From the NCBI GenBank assembly GCA_965267185.1, contig OZ253937.1, forward strand, positions 3,844,001-3,908,000: 64,000 nt of DNA, read 5' to 3'. The DNA comes from G965267185 sp965267185. GTDB taxonomy: Bacteria; Pseudomonadota; Alphaproteobacteria; UBA6615. Positions 18,472-26,519 of this stretch are shown piece after piece (position 1 is the stretch's first letter; each line of letters begins with the position of its first letter). The position numbers and the translations under genes are program-made. The notes under the pieces are model-generated. The model saw only the letters and a program-made list of their open reading frames with translations. It had not been told where the DNA came from and made no database searches.

Positions 18472-19050
18472 CTAATCGTGATTACGTTCGGTGCGCCGAT
18501 TTCGCGAGGGGAATAGCGCTAGTGTGAACTGTCCCATCAGCTCGCGGAACTGCGCACTCTCCGCCCCGTTCACGTTGCTGACTTTAGCTCGCGCCTGGGT
18601 CAGCGGAAGGTTGTCGGCGCAGTAGGCGCCGGTGACGGTCAATGTTCCTTGAAGCTGCTGCTGCGTTTCTCCTGTGCCTGCCGGGTCAGAGCATAGATCG
18701 TGACCATCGACGTTAGCGGGAAGGTTGAACGCGATTATGACCCGACGCTTGCGTGCATCCTCTTGCCGCGGATCGGTCGACAGGTTTAACCGCGGGCCGA
18801 AGTTACGGCCATCCATCGCCGCCAGCACTGCGGTCTCAAACTCTTCCGGAGGCAGCCCGAAGGGATTGCCGACGATAACCGTCCGCAGCTCGTTGTCGCC
18901 GGTAGCGATTACATAAAGCTCCGTCGCCCGGTAGCCGGACGAGATGTTTTTATGACCCGTTACCGTTACGGCGCCGGCACAGGCTGCCAGAGTAGCCAAG
19001 GCGGCAGCCGACATCAGAATTTGTTTGGGGTTTGCCAATGGTAGTTTCAT
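18472..19050 (-). CDS. Putative lipoprotein of unknown function
   Basis: 192 residues. Starting at MKLPLANPKQILMSAAALATLAACAGA gives a lipoprotein signal with lipobox LAAC, so the mature protein should be membrane-anchored through that cysteine; an upstream GTG would add 23 residues before the signal and is less likely. The rest (ELYVIATGDNELRTVIVGNPFG, and a Cys pair in DLCSDPAG/GAYCADN) matches no family I recognise. It converges with the beta-propeller gene, with stops 6 bp apart. Confidence 0.7.
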   Translation of the reverse strand: MKLPLANPKQILMSAAALATLAACAGAVTVTGHKNISSGYRATELYVIATGDNELRTVIVGNPFGLPPEEFETAVLAAMDGRNFGPRLNLSTDPRQEDARKRRVIIAFNLPANVDGHDLCSDPAGTGETQQQLQGTLTVTGAYCADNLPLTQARAKVSNVNGAESAQFRELMGQFTLALFPSRNRRTERNHD

Positions 19051-19290
19051 GGAGCGACGTACCTCGTTGCTGGTGCCTATCGCGACCGCGATAGTTGGTA
19101 TCCGCTCAAATGGGAACACATTCGCCCCTTTTCCAGTTGGCTAAGTCATCACAGTCTTGTGGCGAAAGGTTCGGCGCCGCCGACTGGATATCCTCACGCG
19201 GCAGCACATCAAACCAACCAGCTGCGTCGTATGCGCGCAGTTGATCCCGCGTGCCTGTGCTTGTCGGATATGTGGAAATTCTCTGATTAC

Positions 19291-19310
19291 CTGTAAGAGA
19301 ATTCTTACAG
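19291..19310. promoter_or_regulatory. Inverted repeat, candidate enhancer site for a sigma-54 activator
   Basis: CTGTAAGA-GAAT-TCTTACAG has perfect 8-bp arms and lies about 180-200 bp upstream of a GG-N10-GC promoter, the usual distance for an enhancer-binding protein. Matching half-sites occur at 19346 and 19418. PEP-CTERM/exosortase systems encode a dedicated sigma-54-type response regulator (PrsR, with kinase PrsK), so this is a plausible binding site; the assignment to PrsR is inference. Confidence 0.55.
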
Positions 19311-19487
19311 ATGCAGAATCGCTATAGCTACTAAGTAAGCTGTTGCTGTAACGACCCTAAATTGAGTTCTGTCAGGAGTATTGACCAAAATATTTCTCGC
19401 TAATATGTCACAGTTATTTACAGTCGAGGTTTTGGTTCCGGTCCTTATTTGGCTTTAAGCGATTGGAATCCAATAAAAACAGTTCCA

Positions 19488-19503
19488 TGGCCCGATTCTT
19501 GCT
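19488..19503 (+). promoter_or_regulatory. Sigma-54 (RpoN) -24/-12 promoter
   Basis: TGGCCC-GATTC-TTGCT matches the consensus TGGCAC-N5-TTGCW with the required GG-N10-GC spacing (GG 19489-19490, GC 19501-19502). Transcription would start near 19514, leaving a leader of about 25 bases with a CAGGAGAG ribosome site before the ATG at 19539. Confidence 0.75.
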
Positions 19504-19538
19504 CGTTTTTAACTAAACAGAGCCAGGAGAGCGGGCCC

Positions 19539-20306
19539 ATGTTGGAGCAAAAACTTCGCTTTACCGCGGCATCAGTCGTCGTCGCTGGATTGACCCTGGT
19601 GGCAGCATCGAATGCTTCCGCTGTTATGTTCACCGATGACGGTACTTTCGCCACACCGTCAGTTTGGGACGATATCTATCGCGGCGGCGCGAACGCTTCG
19701 GTTGTTGCGACGCGGGAAGCGGCGGGTGGTAACCCCGGCGCTCGTTTGAGGGTTCAAACTATCTTGGACGGTACCGGTAATCCGCCCGGAAATTTCGCCT
19801 CGCAGGTATTCATCAACAAAAATGCGGTTTGGACGCCGTCAACAGATGGGCCGCTGATGAGGGTCGACCTCGACATTGAAGCTCTCGGTATATTTGGAGT
19901 GGGCGGTTGCGCCGGACAGGGACAGGCGCTTGGCATCAGCGCGCGCCAAGGCGGGTCGCTCTATCGCTCGGGCACGGTGATTACAAATTGCCCGGCTAGT
20001 TTCACGACTCAACAAGTCGCCAACATGATGGAAGCCGACTTCGGCCTGCTCGATCTGATCAATCCGTTTCCATTGGACGACTTTTCCATGAACCCCGATT
20101 TTTCCGCTGCGGGTTCGCCCATCGAATTCGGCTTCTACATCGCCAACAGCGGCGGGCAGGGAACGACCCTTGCCTATGATAACTTCAAACTGACGGCGAC
20201 TGCCGTCTCCATCCCCGAGCCTGCCACGCTTGGCCTGTTTGCTATGGGTCTTGCGGGGTTAGGTATCGCCGCGCGCCGTAGACGTAAGACCGCCGCACCC
20301 GTTTAG
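19539..20306 (+). CDS. PEP-CTERM sorting-domain protein
   Basis: 255 residues. The ATG at 19539 (MLEQKLRFTAASVVVAGLTL) follows CAGGAGAG and gives a signal peptide ending near ASNASA; a further upstream in-frame start would lie before the promoter. The C terminus carries the full tripartite PEP-CTERM signal: the VSIPEPATLG motif, a hydrophobic helix (LFAMGLAGLGIA) and the basic tail ARRRRK. Such proteins are exported, cut by an exosortase and displayed on or released from the surface, often with exopolysaccharide. No exosortase or EPS genes are in the window, so this is a satellite substrate gene. The body is Gly/Asn-rich with no recognisable catalytic domain. Confidence 0.93.
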   Translation: MLEQKLRFTAASVVVAGLTLVAASNASAVMFTDDGTFATPSVWDDIYRGGANASVVATREAAGGNPGARLRVQTILDGTGNPPGNFASQVFINKNAVWTPSTDGPLMRVDLDIEALGIFGVGGCAGQGQALGISARQGGSLYRSGTVITNCPASFTTQQVANMMEADFGLLDLINPFPLDDFSMNPDFSAAGSPIEFGFYIANSGGQGTTLAYDNFKLTATAVSIPEPATLGLFAMGLAGLGIAARRRRKTAAPV

Positions 20307-20340
20307 CGCGCTACTACCTTATCGCGGGTGATAACCGGGT

Positions 20341-21555
20341 CTACAGGACCCTGTTGTCGGAGCCGAGCCCGAAAACGATGCGCCCGTAGGTCGTACCGGC
20401 AACATCCATATTGAACGCGATATGCGCCCGCGCGGCATAAATGTCGCGAAACGCCCGGGCGATGGGATTGCGTTCGTAGATGCCGCCACCCCCGCTTGAC
20501 TGGTAGAGTTTGGTTACCGCATCGACGCACAGGCCCACGGTGAACGCGCCATTGCGCCGGAATTTGGCCTTGGTTTCGAGATCGGGGGCCTTGCCGGTGG
20601 CGGCGATCGCCATCGATTCCGCGCAATCGGCCTGCATCATCATCTCCGCCGCGTCGATCGCGGCCGCCGCCTCGGCCACCTTTATCTGGATGTTCGGCAG
20701 GTCGGCGATTTTCTGACCGGTGTATTGAGCGACGCGCTGTTGCATGGCGCCGACATAGTTCTCCAGCACGCCGCGCGCGATGCCGAGCGGTGTCCCGGAA
20801 AGCACATAAGAGAACGGAGCGATCACCGGCACCATGTATAGCGGAGCGGGATTGACGGCGGAGCCGGGTGTCGGTCCGCCCTTCACGTCGTCGCCGGACA
20901 CTGTCATGTGCTCGGGCACGAACATGTCCTCGCACGCGGCGTCCTTGGACCCGGTACCCTGAAGTCCGGACGTGAACCAGGTATCGATGATTTCGTGATC
21001 GGCGGTGCGTACGAGAAACAGGCGGGGTTCGGGCTCGCCGTGATCGCTATCGGGCTCGACCATCCCGGCCAGCATGTTCCAGGTGCACGGGTCGACGCCG
21101 CTGCAAAACGGCCAACGTCCACTTAGCAGATAACCGCCATCGACGCGTTTCGCTTTGCCCGCCGGAAAAATGACCGACGCGCAAATAAGATTGTCCGATG
21201 TTTCGTTGTTTTTACCCCAGACCTCGTCCTGGGCCTCCTTCGGCCACATGGCGAGCATCCAGTGATGACAGGCGAGATTGGTGGCGTTCCAGCCGCTCGA
21301 ACCACATGCGCGAGAAAGCACCGTTCCCACGTCGATGAGCATTCCGTAGTCGAGCTCGAGGCCGCCGACGCGCGCCGGCTGCAAGATCCGGAAAATGCCG
21401 TTGTCGTGGAAGTCCTTTACCGTTTGTTCCGGCAGGCGACGCTCGGCTTCACAGGCTTCGGCGCGCTCGCGTAGCACCGGCAGCAACGCCGCCGACCGTT
21501 CCAGAATAGCTTCACGCGCCCCTTCAGAGGGGCCTCTCTTGGCAGTTTGATCCAC
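20341..21555 (-). CDS. Acyl-CoA-dehydrogenase-fold flavin monooxygenase, HpaH/HsaA-like
   Basis: 404 residues with GTG start preceded by GGAGGAATAAGA. N-terminal RLPEQTVKDFHDNGIFRILQPARVGGLELDYG and the SGSSGWNATNLACHHWMLAMWP segment are typical of the group D two-component monooxygenases (4-hydroxyphenylacetate or 3-HSA hydroxylase oxygenase components), not of true acyl-CoA dehydrogenases. These use reduced FMN/FAD supplied by a separate reductase, which is not seen nearby. The gene lies downstream of a VOC protein on the same strand, about 90 bp apart, suggesting a small aromatic-oxidation unit. Confidence 0.82.
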   Translation of the reverse strand: MDQTAKRGPSEGAREAILERSAALLPVLRERAEACEAERRLPEQTVKDFHDNGIFRILQPARVGGLELDYGMLIDVGTVLSRACGSSGWNATNLACHHWMLAMWPKEAQDEVWGKNNETSDNLICASVIFPAGKAKRVDGGYLLSGRWPFCSGVDPCTWNMLAGMVEPDSDHGEPEPRLFLVRTADHEIIDTWFTSGLQGTGSKDAACEDMFVPEHMTVSGDDVKGGPTPGSAVNPAPLYMVPVIAPFSYVLSGTPLGIARGVLENYVGAMQQRVAQYTGQKIADLPNIQIKVAEAAAAIDAAEMMMQADCAESMAIAATGKAPDLETKAKFRRNGAFTVGLCVDAVTKLYQSSGGGGIYERNPIARAFRDIYAARAHIAFNMDVAGTTYGRIVFGLGSDNRVL

Positions 21556-21643
21556 TCTTATTCCTCCAGCTTCGTTCGGCGGGTTTGCGGCACTTCAATT
21601 TCTGCAGCTCTCTAGTCTCCAGCGTTTTCCTACGGTGGAGGTA

Positions 21644-22075
21644 TCAAGCGGCCTTCTGGTCCTCACCCCAGTAGTTCAGCTCGACGGTGATCCCGTTGGG
21701 GTCCTCGACAAAAACCTGGAACAGGTCCATGTCGGGAACTTTGCGTTCGCGATAGGCGTGGCCATTCGCCTTGATGCGGGCGATGAGCTGTTCGGGGTTT
21801 TTGGCGCGGAACGCGAGGTGGTCGAAGGCGCCCGATCCGCTAAGCGAGTCCGCATCGATGGGGCCATCGAGATATTCGAGCAATCCCGATGGGTCGTCGG
21901 GATCGACGCCGACCAGATGGACGACCGGTTTACCGTCGACATAGAGCCAATTCCCCGGAAAGTCGAAGTCGGGCCGGTCGCCATCGGTCATGCCGAGGAG
22001 ATCGGTATAGAATTCAAGGGTTTCGGCGAGTTTGACCGTTCGGATCGAGCAGTGATCCAGAGAACTGAGCGACAT
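21644..22075 (-). CDS. VOC (glyoxalase/extradiol dioxygenase fold) protein
   Basis: 143 residues forming two beta-alpha-beta-beta-beta modules. Candidate metal ligands are His8 (LDHCSIRT), a histidine in the FDHLAFRAKN strand, and the glutamate of ITVELNYW near the C terminus. Single-domain VOC proteins include glyoxalase I, methylmalonyl-CoA epimerase and small extradiol dioxygenases. Co-orientation with an HpaH/HsaA-like monooxygenase favours a role in aromatic or thiol-adduct metabolism, but the substrate is unknown. Confidence 0.82.
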   Translation of the reverse strand: MSLSSLDHCSIRTVKLAETLEFYTDLLGMTDGDRPDFDFPGNWLYVDGKPVVHLVGVDPDDPSGLLEYLDGPIDADSLSGSGAFDHLAFRAKNPEQLIARIKANGHAYRERKVPDMDLFQVFVEDPNGITVELNYWGEDQKAA

Positions 22076-22133
22076 TTGGCTTCCCCTATAATTGCTTGTC
22101 CCAGCAAAATAGCCAAAGGCGGAAGGCCGGGGT

Positions 22134-22147
22134 TTGATCCAAATCAG
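22134..22147. promoter_or_regulatory. FNR/FixK-type box
   Basis: TTGAT-CCAA-ATCAG matches the consensus TTGAT-N4-ATCAA at all but the last base. It lies in the divergent spacer, about 60 bp upstream of the VOC start and 90 bp upstream of the TPR gene, where an FNR/FixK/FnrL-class oxygen regulator could act. No such regulator is encoded in the window. Confidence 0.5.
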
Positions 22148-22236
22148 ACAGGTGGAACGGGCGTTTATTGCCCCGGACTCACTTCTTCGTGGCCAGCGCT
22201 TGGCGGCACGCTGAAATAGGACAATAATTATTCGTT

Positions 22237-22791
22237 ATGCGACGTCTCATCGTTGGATCCATGATTGCGTTCGGCCTGGTATGGCCGGTTTCCGCGAGCG
22301 CTGACCAAAACGATCCGCGCCTCGACGAACTGTTCGCGGTGCTACAGACCAGCAACGATCCCGGTGCGCTGTCGACCGCCCATGACGAGATTTGGCAACG
22401 CTGGATCAGCAATGACGACGAAGAGCTGTTTGCTTTGATGCAGCAGGGCGTTGGCTTGATGAACAGCCGGCGTTTGCGCGAAGCACTGGTGGTGTTCGAC
22501 GATCTTGTCGATATCGCCCCGGACTATGCTGAGGCCTGGAACAAGCGCGCTACGGTGCATTTTCTGCTGGGCAACTTGGCGGACTCGATCGCCGACGTCG
22601 ATGTGACACTGGATTTGGAGCCGCGCCATTTTGGCGCGTTGAGCGGGCTGGGACAGATCGAACTGGCGCGCGGCGACCCCGAGGCGGCGCTTTCCGCCTT
22701 CGAAGCAGCGGTGCAGGTGCATCCCCATCTGCCGGGAACCCGCGATCTCATTGAGCGCCTGCGCCGTAGTCTTGGGCGTAATTCGCTTTAA
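22237..22791 (+). CDS. Secreted TPR-repeat protein
   Basis: 184 residues with an N-terminal signal peptide (LIVGSMIAFGLVWPVSASA). Residues about 70-170 contain three degenerate tetratricopeptide repeats (LMNSRRLREALVVFDDLVDIAPDYAEAWNKRA, FLLGNLADSIADVDVTLDLEP, and AALSAFEAAVQVHPH). TPR proteins mediate protein contacts; here a periplasmic location is expected. A stand-alone gene. Partner unknown. Confidence 0.82.
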   Translation: MRRLIVGSMIAFGLVWPVSASADQNDPRLDELFAVLQTSNDPGALSTAHDEIWQRWISNDDEELFALMQQGVGLMNSRRLREALVVFDDLVDIAPDYAEAWNKRATVHFLLGNLADSIADVDVTLDLEPRHFGALSGLGQIELARGDPEAALSAFEAAVQVHPHLPGTRDLIERLRRSLGRNSL

Positions 22792-22921
22792 ATCAGGCTC
22801 CGATGTTGGCTAGTCGCGACTGTGCTGCCGTGACGGCCACTTTAGTCTACGTTGACAGAACACCGTTTACGCTACATGTAGCGCTCAATTGGGCTGATCT
22901 CATCACGCATTGGAAACGATC

Positions 22922-24133
22922 ATGAGCCGCGCTTTATCGCGTCCGCAGATTCTGGTGATCATCGCTGCCGCCGGTGTTCTCGCGATTACGCTGGGCGTGC
23001 GTCAGACCTTCGGTCTGTTCCTGGTGCCGATGACCCTCGACCTCGACTGGACTAGAGGGGCGTTCGGGCTCGCCATGGCGGTGCAAAACCTACTGTGGGG
23101 TGCCGCGCAGCCCTTCGTTGGCGGCATTGCCGACCGGTACGGATCTGGCCGGGTCATTGCGGCGGGCGGCATCGTCTATGCCGTCGGTGTGGTCACCATG
23201 GCCAACGCCATCACGCCCGTCGAATTAGTGATCACCGGCGGCGTGTTGGTCGGCTTAGGGATGGCGGGTGCCGGAATCGCGGTCGTCTACGGTGCGGTAT
23301 CGCGGGCCGTAGCACCGGAAAACCGTACCTATGCAGTCGCGCTGGTTAGCACCATCGGAGCTTTGGGCCCCATGGTGCTGCCTTCCGTGAGCCAGGCGGT
23401 GATCGGCGCCGCGGGCTGGTTTTTCGCTCTGCTGGCAACGGCGGCGATTGTTGCTTTGATTGCCGTGCTGGCCCGCATGTTCCGGCACGCCGAAACCGTA
23501 GTGAGCGACGAGCAGGACATGAACTTGCGCGAGGTGCTATCGGCGGCGAGTAAAAACTCCGGATATCTCTTGCTGGTGACCGGGTTTTTCGTTTGCGGAT
23601 TTCATGTCACGTTCATCGGAACCCATCTGCCCGGCTACATCGACACAGTCGGGCTGAGCGCGACCGTCGGCGCGGTCGCACTGACCGTGATCGGTTTCGG
23701 CAATATCGTCGGCACCTATTTAGCCGGTGAGTCGAGTAAGAAATACCGCCAAAAAAACGTATTAAGTTTTATCTATTTGGCGCGTGCTCTGCTGATTGCC
23801 GCCCTTATGGTGCTGCCGAAAACCGAGCTGACGATCTACGCATTCGCCGCCGTTTTCGGCCTGCTGTGGTTGTCGACAGTGCCGCTGACCAGCGGCGTCG
23901 TCGCCCGCATCTTCGGCGCCAAGCATCTGGGCATGTTATTCGGGTTCGTCTTTTTCAGCCACCAGATCGGCGCGTTTTTCGGCGCTTGGCTGGGCGGCGT
24001 GGCGTTCGACGCGACCGGCAGCTACACGTCAATGTGGTATGCCTCGATCGTGCTCGGCCTGATCGCGGCCCTGCTGCACTGGCCGATCCGCGACCAGCCG
24101 ATCGAGCGATTGGTGGCCCCGCAAACCGCCTAG
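22922..24133 (+). CDS. MFS transporter (OFA/monocarboxylate-like)
   Basis: 403 residues with about twelve hydrophobic segments. The ATG at 22922 (MSRALSRPQILVIIAAAGVLAITLGVRQTFGLF) is preferred over an in-frame TTG 12 bp upstream. The GGIADRYGSGRVIAAGG loop is the MFS A-motif between helices 2 and 3. Sequence around RQTFGLFLVPM resembles monocarboxylate/oxalate-formate type carriers of proteobacteria. Substrate unknown. TTGACA at 22852 may be its -35 element. Confidence 0.87.
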   Translation: MSRALSRPQILVIIAAAGVLAITLGVRQTFGLFLVPMTLDLDWTRGAFGLAMAVQNLLWGAAQPFVGGIADRYGSGRVIAAGGIVYAVGVVTMANAITPVELVITGGVLVGLGMAGAGIAVVYGAVSRAVAPENRTYAVALVSTIGALGPMVLPSVSQAVIGAAGWFFALLATAAIVALIAVLARMFRHAETVVSDEQDMNLREVLSAASKNSGYLLLVTGFFVCGFHVTFIGTHLPGYIDTVGLSATVGAVALTVIGFGNIVGTYLAGESSKKYRQKNVLSFIYLARALLIAALMVLPKTELTIYAFAAVFGLLWLSTVPLTSGVVARIFGAKHLGMLFGFVFFSHQIGAFFGAWLGGVAFDATGSYTSMWYASIVLGLIAALLHWPIRDQPIERLVAPQTA

Positions 24134-24263
24134 AAATGTGAACAACACCTTAAGGCTTTATTTATTCCATTACGAAACATTGATCGGCGAGTGACTTGCA
24201 TTTCAATTTGCAGGTCCCCATCGTAGCTGTGACGTATTGCGCCACAGACCTATCGGAGGAACG

Positions 24264-25247
24264 ATGCTCGTCAAAGTGAAACGTGGCTGGGAGTTGCCGG
24301 AGCATATGGCGACCCCGGAAGATGTCTTTCTGAATAGACGTCAGATTGCCAAAACTCTGGCAGCCGGTCCGGTTATTGCCGGTGCCGCGCCGATGCTGAT
24401 GGCCACGCAGGCGATGGCGGCGAAAGATGTTGACCCCACGGCAGATCTTTATCCGGTAACGCGAAACCCGAGGTATGTGCTCGACCGTGACATCACACCG
24501 GAGAGGGACGCGACGAGCTACAACAACTTCTACGAGTTCGGTTCTCACAAGCAGATTTCGCGGAGCGCGCAGCGGCTGAGTATCCGCCCGTGGGAAGTGT
24601 CGGTCGATGGCATGGTCGAGAACGAATTCAAGATCGGCATCGACGATCTGCTCAAGAAAGTTGATCTCGAAGAGCGGCTTTATCGCCACCGTTGTGTCGA
24701 AGCATGGGCCATGGCCGTACCCTGGTCGGGGTTCCAGATGAGCCAACTGGTCGAAATGGCGAAGCCGCTGTCGGGCGCAAAATATGTGGTGATGCGCACA
24801 GCGGGCGAGAACAAATCGGAGATGCCCGGCCTGCGCCAGTTCTGGTACCCCTGGCCCTACACCGAAGCTCTCACTATCGCTGAGGCGACCAACGAGCTGG
24901 CCTTCCTGGTGACTGGCATGTACGGCAAGCCGGTGCCCAAGCAGAATGGCGCCCCCCTGCGCCTCGCTGTGCCGTGGAAGTACGGTTTCAAGTCAATCAA
25001 ATCGATCGTCAGCTTCACCTTCACCGATCAGCGGCCGAAGACTTTCTGGGAAGCGCTCCAGGAAAACGAATATGGCTTCTGGGCTAATGTGAACCCAGAG
25101 GTCGATCACCCGCGCTGGAGCCAGGCGACCGAGTGGTTGCTCGGCGGCAGTCAGCGCGACCGGGTACCGACGCAGCTATTCAACGGATACACCGAGTTCG
25201 TCGCTCACCTGTATGACGGCCTGGCGAATGAGCCGCTCTATCGCTAA
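24264..25247 (+). CDS. msrP: Protein-methionine-sulfoxide reductase catalytic subunit MsrP (YedY)
   Basis: 327 residues. The start MLVKVKRGWELPEH follows ATCGGAGGAACG. A Tat signal (NRRQIAKTLAAGPVIAGAAPM) targets the folded molybdoenzyme to the periplasm. The sulfite-oxidase-type molybdopterin domain contains the Mo-ligand cysteine in RHRCVEAWAM near residue 142. MsrP repairs oxidised methionines in periplasmic proteins, taking electrons from the haem membrane protein MsrQ. No msrQ follows on this strand, so the partner must be elsewhere or replaced. Confidence 0.92.
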   Translation: MLVKVKRGWELPEHMATPEDVFLNRRQIAKTLAAGPVIAGAAPMLMATQAMAAKDVDPTADLYPVTRNPRYVLDRDITPERDATSYNNFYEFGSHKQISRSAQRLSIRPWEVSVDGMVENEFKIGIDDLLKKVDLEERLYRHRCVEAWAMAVPWSGFQMSQLVEMAKPLSGAKYVVMRTAGENKSEMPGLRQFWYPWPYTEALTIAEATNELAFLVTGMYGKPVPKQNGAPLRLAVPWKYGFKSIKSIVSFTFTDQRPKTFWEALQENEYGFWANVNPEVDHPRWSQATEWLLGGSQRDRVPTQLFNGYTEFVAHLYDGLANEPLYR

Positions 25248-25304
25248 GCCGCGAGACGCCGGTTAGTACGGCGAGCGAAGACGCTCTTTCTCATCAGATT
25301 GCAT

Positions 25305-25339
25305 AAAAACAAGGCCGGGCCCCCGAAAGGGGTCCGGCC
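25305..25339 (-). terminator. Rho-independent terminator of the candidate small RNA
   Basis: On the minus strand GGCCGGACCCC pairs over 11 positions (one G-U) with GGGGCCCGGCC around loop TTTCG, followed by TTGTTTTTATG. Only the minus strand has the T-tract, which fixes the direction of the transcript that ends here. Confidence 0.85.
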
Positions 25340-25456
25340 AAGTTGAACAGGGAGGTTTCACGTCTTGGGAGACGTAAGGGCTGCTCGCGCAACCCTCGGC
25401 GTAGACGCCCGGGAGGGTGGGCGTGGTACGCGGCCGGTGCTTGGGAGCACCGTAGC
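25305..25456 (-). ncRNA. Candidate small RNA with CUCCC loops (anti-Shine-Dalgarno type)
   Basis: Read on the minus strand there are three perfect stem-loops: CGGTGCT/AGCACCG (25452-25435, loop CCCA), ACGCCC/GGGCGT (25424-25405, loop ACCCTCCC) and ACGTCT/AGACGT (25375-25360, loop CCCA), then an unpaired CCTCCC (25355-25350) and an intrinsic terminator. Each hairpin presents a CTCCC core, complementary to GGGAG ribosome-binding sequences, as in the alphaproteobacterial alpha-r14/NfeR1 and CcsR (cuckoo) RNAs. The 5' end is uncertain; a possible promoter would start it near 25520. It could instead be the structured 3' end of the lysR message. Confidence 0.6.
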
Positions 25457-25577
25457 TATTAAATTAGATAGAGCGCCGGTCCGGAATTTCGATGCTCTTA
25501 TTCCGGCAATCAGCTATGCAATTTAGTAATACCTAATTTAAGTCTTTAGAATCAATAATTTAGTGTTCTTTTGAGTT

Positions 25578-26477
25578 CTAGAAGCGTGTTTCCGCCACTT
25601 TCCCGACGAGGAAATCGCGGAATACGCCGATGCGCTGGGACGACCGCAACTCTTCCGGGTAAACAAAGTACGCGTCGTGCCCAGGCCCTTCGAGTTCCGG
25701 CAGAACGCGCACCAGGCTGCGCGATTCCCGGGCAAAGAAATCTGGCAAACCGGCGATTCCGATGCCGGCTTCAGCCGCCCGGACGACGCCATAAGGGTTG
25801 TTGAGGGAGAGAATTTTTCGCGGTTCCTTACCAGCGGCTTCGCGGGCCGCGTTAAGCAGCCAATTTAGGTGGGGCACCGGAATAATATTGTCTTCGCTAT
25901 AGACGATCAGGTTGTGGTCGCCGAGATCGGCCACGCGGTCGGGCATCCCATGCTCTTGCAAATAGTCGGGCGAGGCGAAGACGTGGGTATTAACGCGGGT
26001 GAGACGGCGCTGGATTAGATCCGGCTGGGTCGGTGGCGTCAGGCGGATCGCGCAGTCGGCCTCGCGCATCGACACGTCGAGCTCCTCGTCCGACGTGATG
26101 AGCGTAACTTCGATATCGGGATAGAGCTCGAGAAACTCGCGGATGCGTGGGGTTAGCCACAGCGACCCCAAGCCGACTGTCGTCGCGATCTTGAGCGGCC
26201 CTTGAGGACGTTGCTGGGAATCGTTGAGCTGGGCCTCGGCCATGGTCAATTTGGCGAATACCTCGTGCACCGTGCGGTACAGCAACTCGCCCTGCTCGGT
26301 GAGCAGCAACCCCCGCGCGTGGCGGTGGAACAGCCGGCAGGATAAGGACTCTTCGAGTGAACTGATTTGCCGGCTGATCGCCGACTGGCTCAAATGCAGG
26401 CTATCGCCCGCGTGCGTGAAGCTGCCCGCTTCGGCCACTGCATGGAATATCCGTAGCTTATCCCAGTCCATGGGCAT
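25578..26477 (-). CDS. LysR family transcriptional regulator
   Basis: 299 residues. The N-terminal winged helix-turn-helix reads KLRIFHAVAEAGSFTHAGDSLHLSQSAISRQISSLEESLSCRLFHRHARG, with a periplasmic-binding-protein-like effector domain after residue 90. It lies 43 bp downstream of trxB on the same strand, an adjacency I have seen described as common in alphaproteobacteria. Effector and targets are unknown. Confidence 0.92.
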   Translation of the reverse strand: MPMDWDKLRIFHAVAEAGSFTHAGDSLHLSQSAISRQISSLEESLSCRLFHRHARGLLLTEQGELLYRTVHEVFAKLTMAEAQLNDSQQRPQGPLKIATTVGLGSLWLTPRIREFLELYPDIEVTLITSDEELDVSMREADCAIRLTPPTQPDLIQRRLTRVNTHVFASPDYLQEHGMPDRVADLGDHNLIVYSEDNIIPVPHLNWLLNAAREAAGKEPRKILSLNNPYGVVRAAEAGIGIAGLPDFFARESRSLVRVLPELEGPGHDAYFVYPEELRSSQRIGVFRDFLVGKVAETRF

Positions 26478-26519
26478 CAGGCGGGTGCTCCACTGCCATG
26501 CCGGTGGGACGACACGAGC

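Larger units (their letters stand above)
19051..19538. other. 488-bp intergenic control region between the lipoprotein and PEP-CTERM genes
   Basis: Non-coding on both strands as far as can be seen. It is more AT-rich than the genes around it and holds the PEP-CTERM sigma-54 promoter, a 20-bp inverted repeat and additional half-sites (CTGTAA at 19346-19351, TTACAG at 19418-19423). It must also carry the lipoprotein promoter on the minus strand, which I could not place. Confidence 0.7.
25248..25577. other. 330-bp intergenic region between convergent msrP and lysR
   Basis: No coding sequence is visible. The part from 25305 to 25456 is a run of hairpins read best as a minus-strand small RNA; 25457-25577 is AT-rich with a further CCGGAAT/ATTCCGG inverted repeat (25481-25506) and a possible minus-strand promoter (-35 TTGATT at 25555-25550, 17-bp spacer, -10 GTATTA at 25532-25527). 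Confidence 0.6.
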
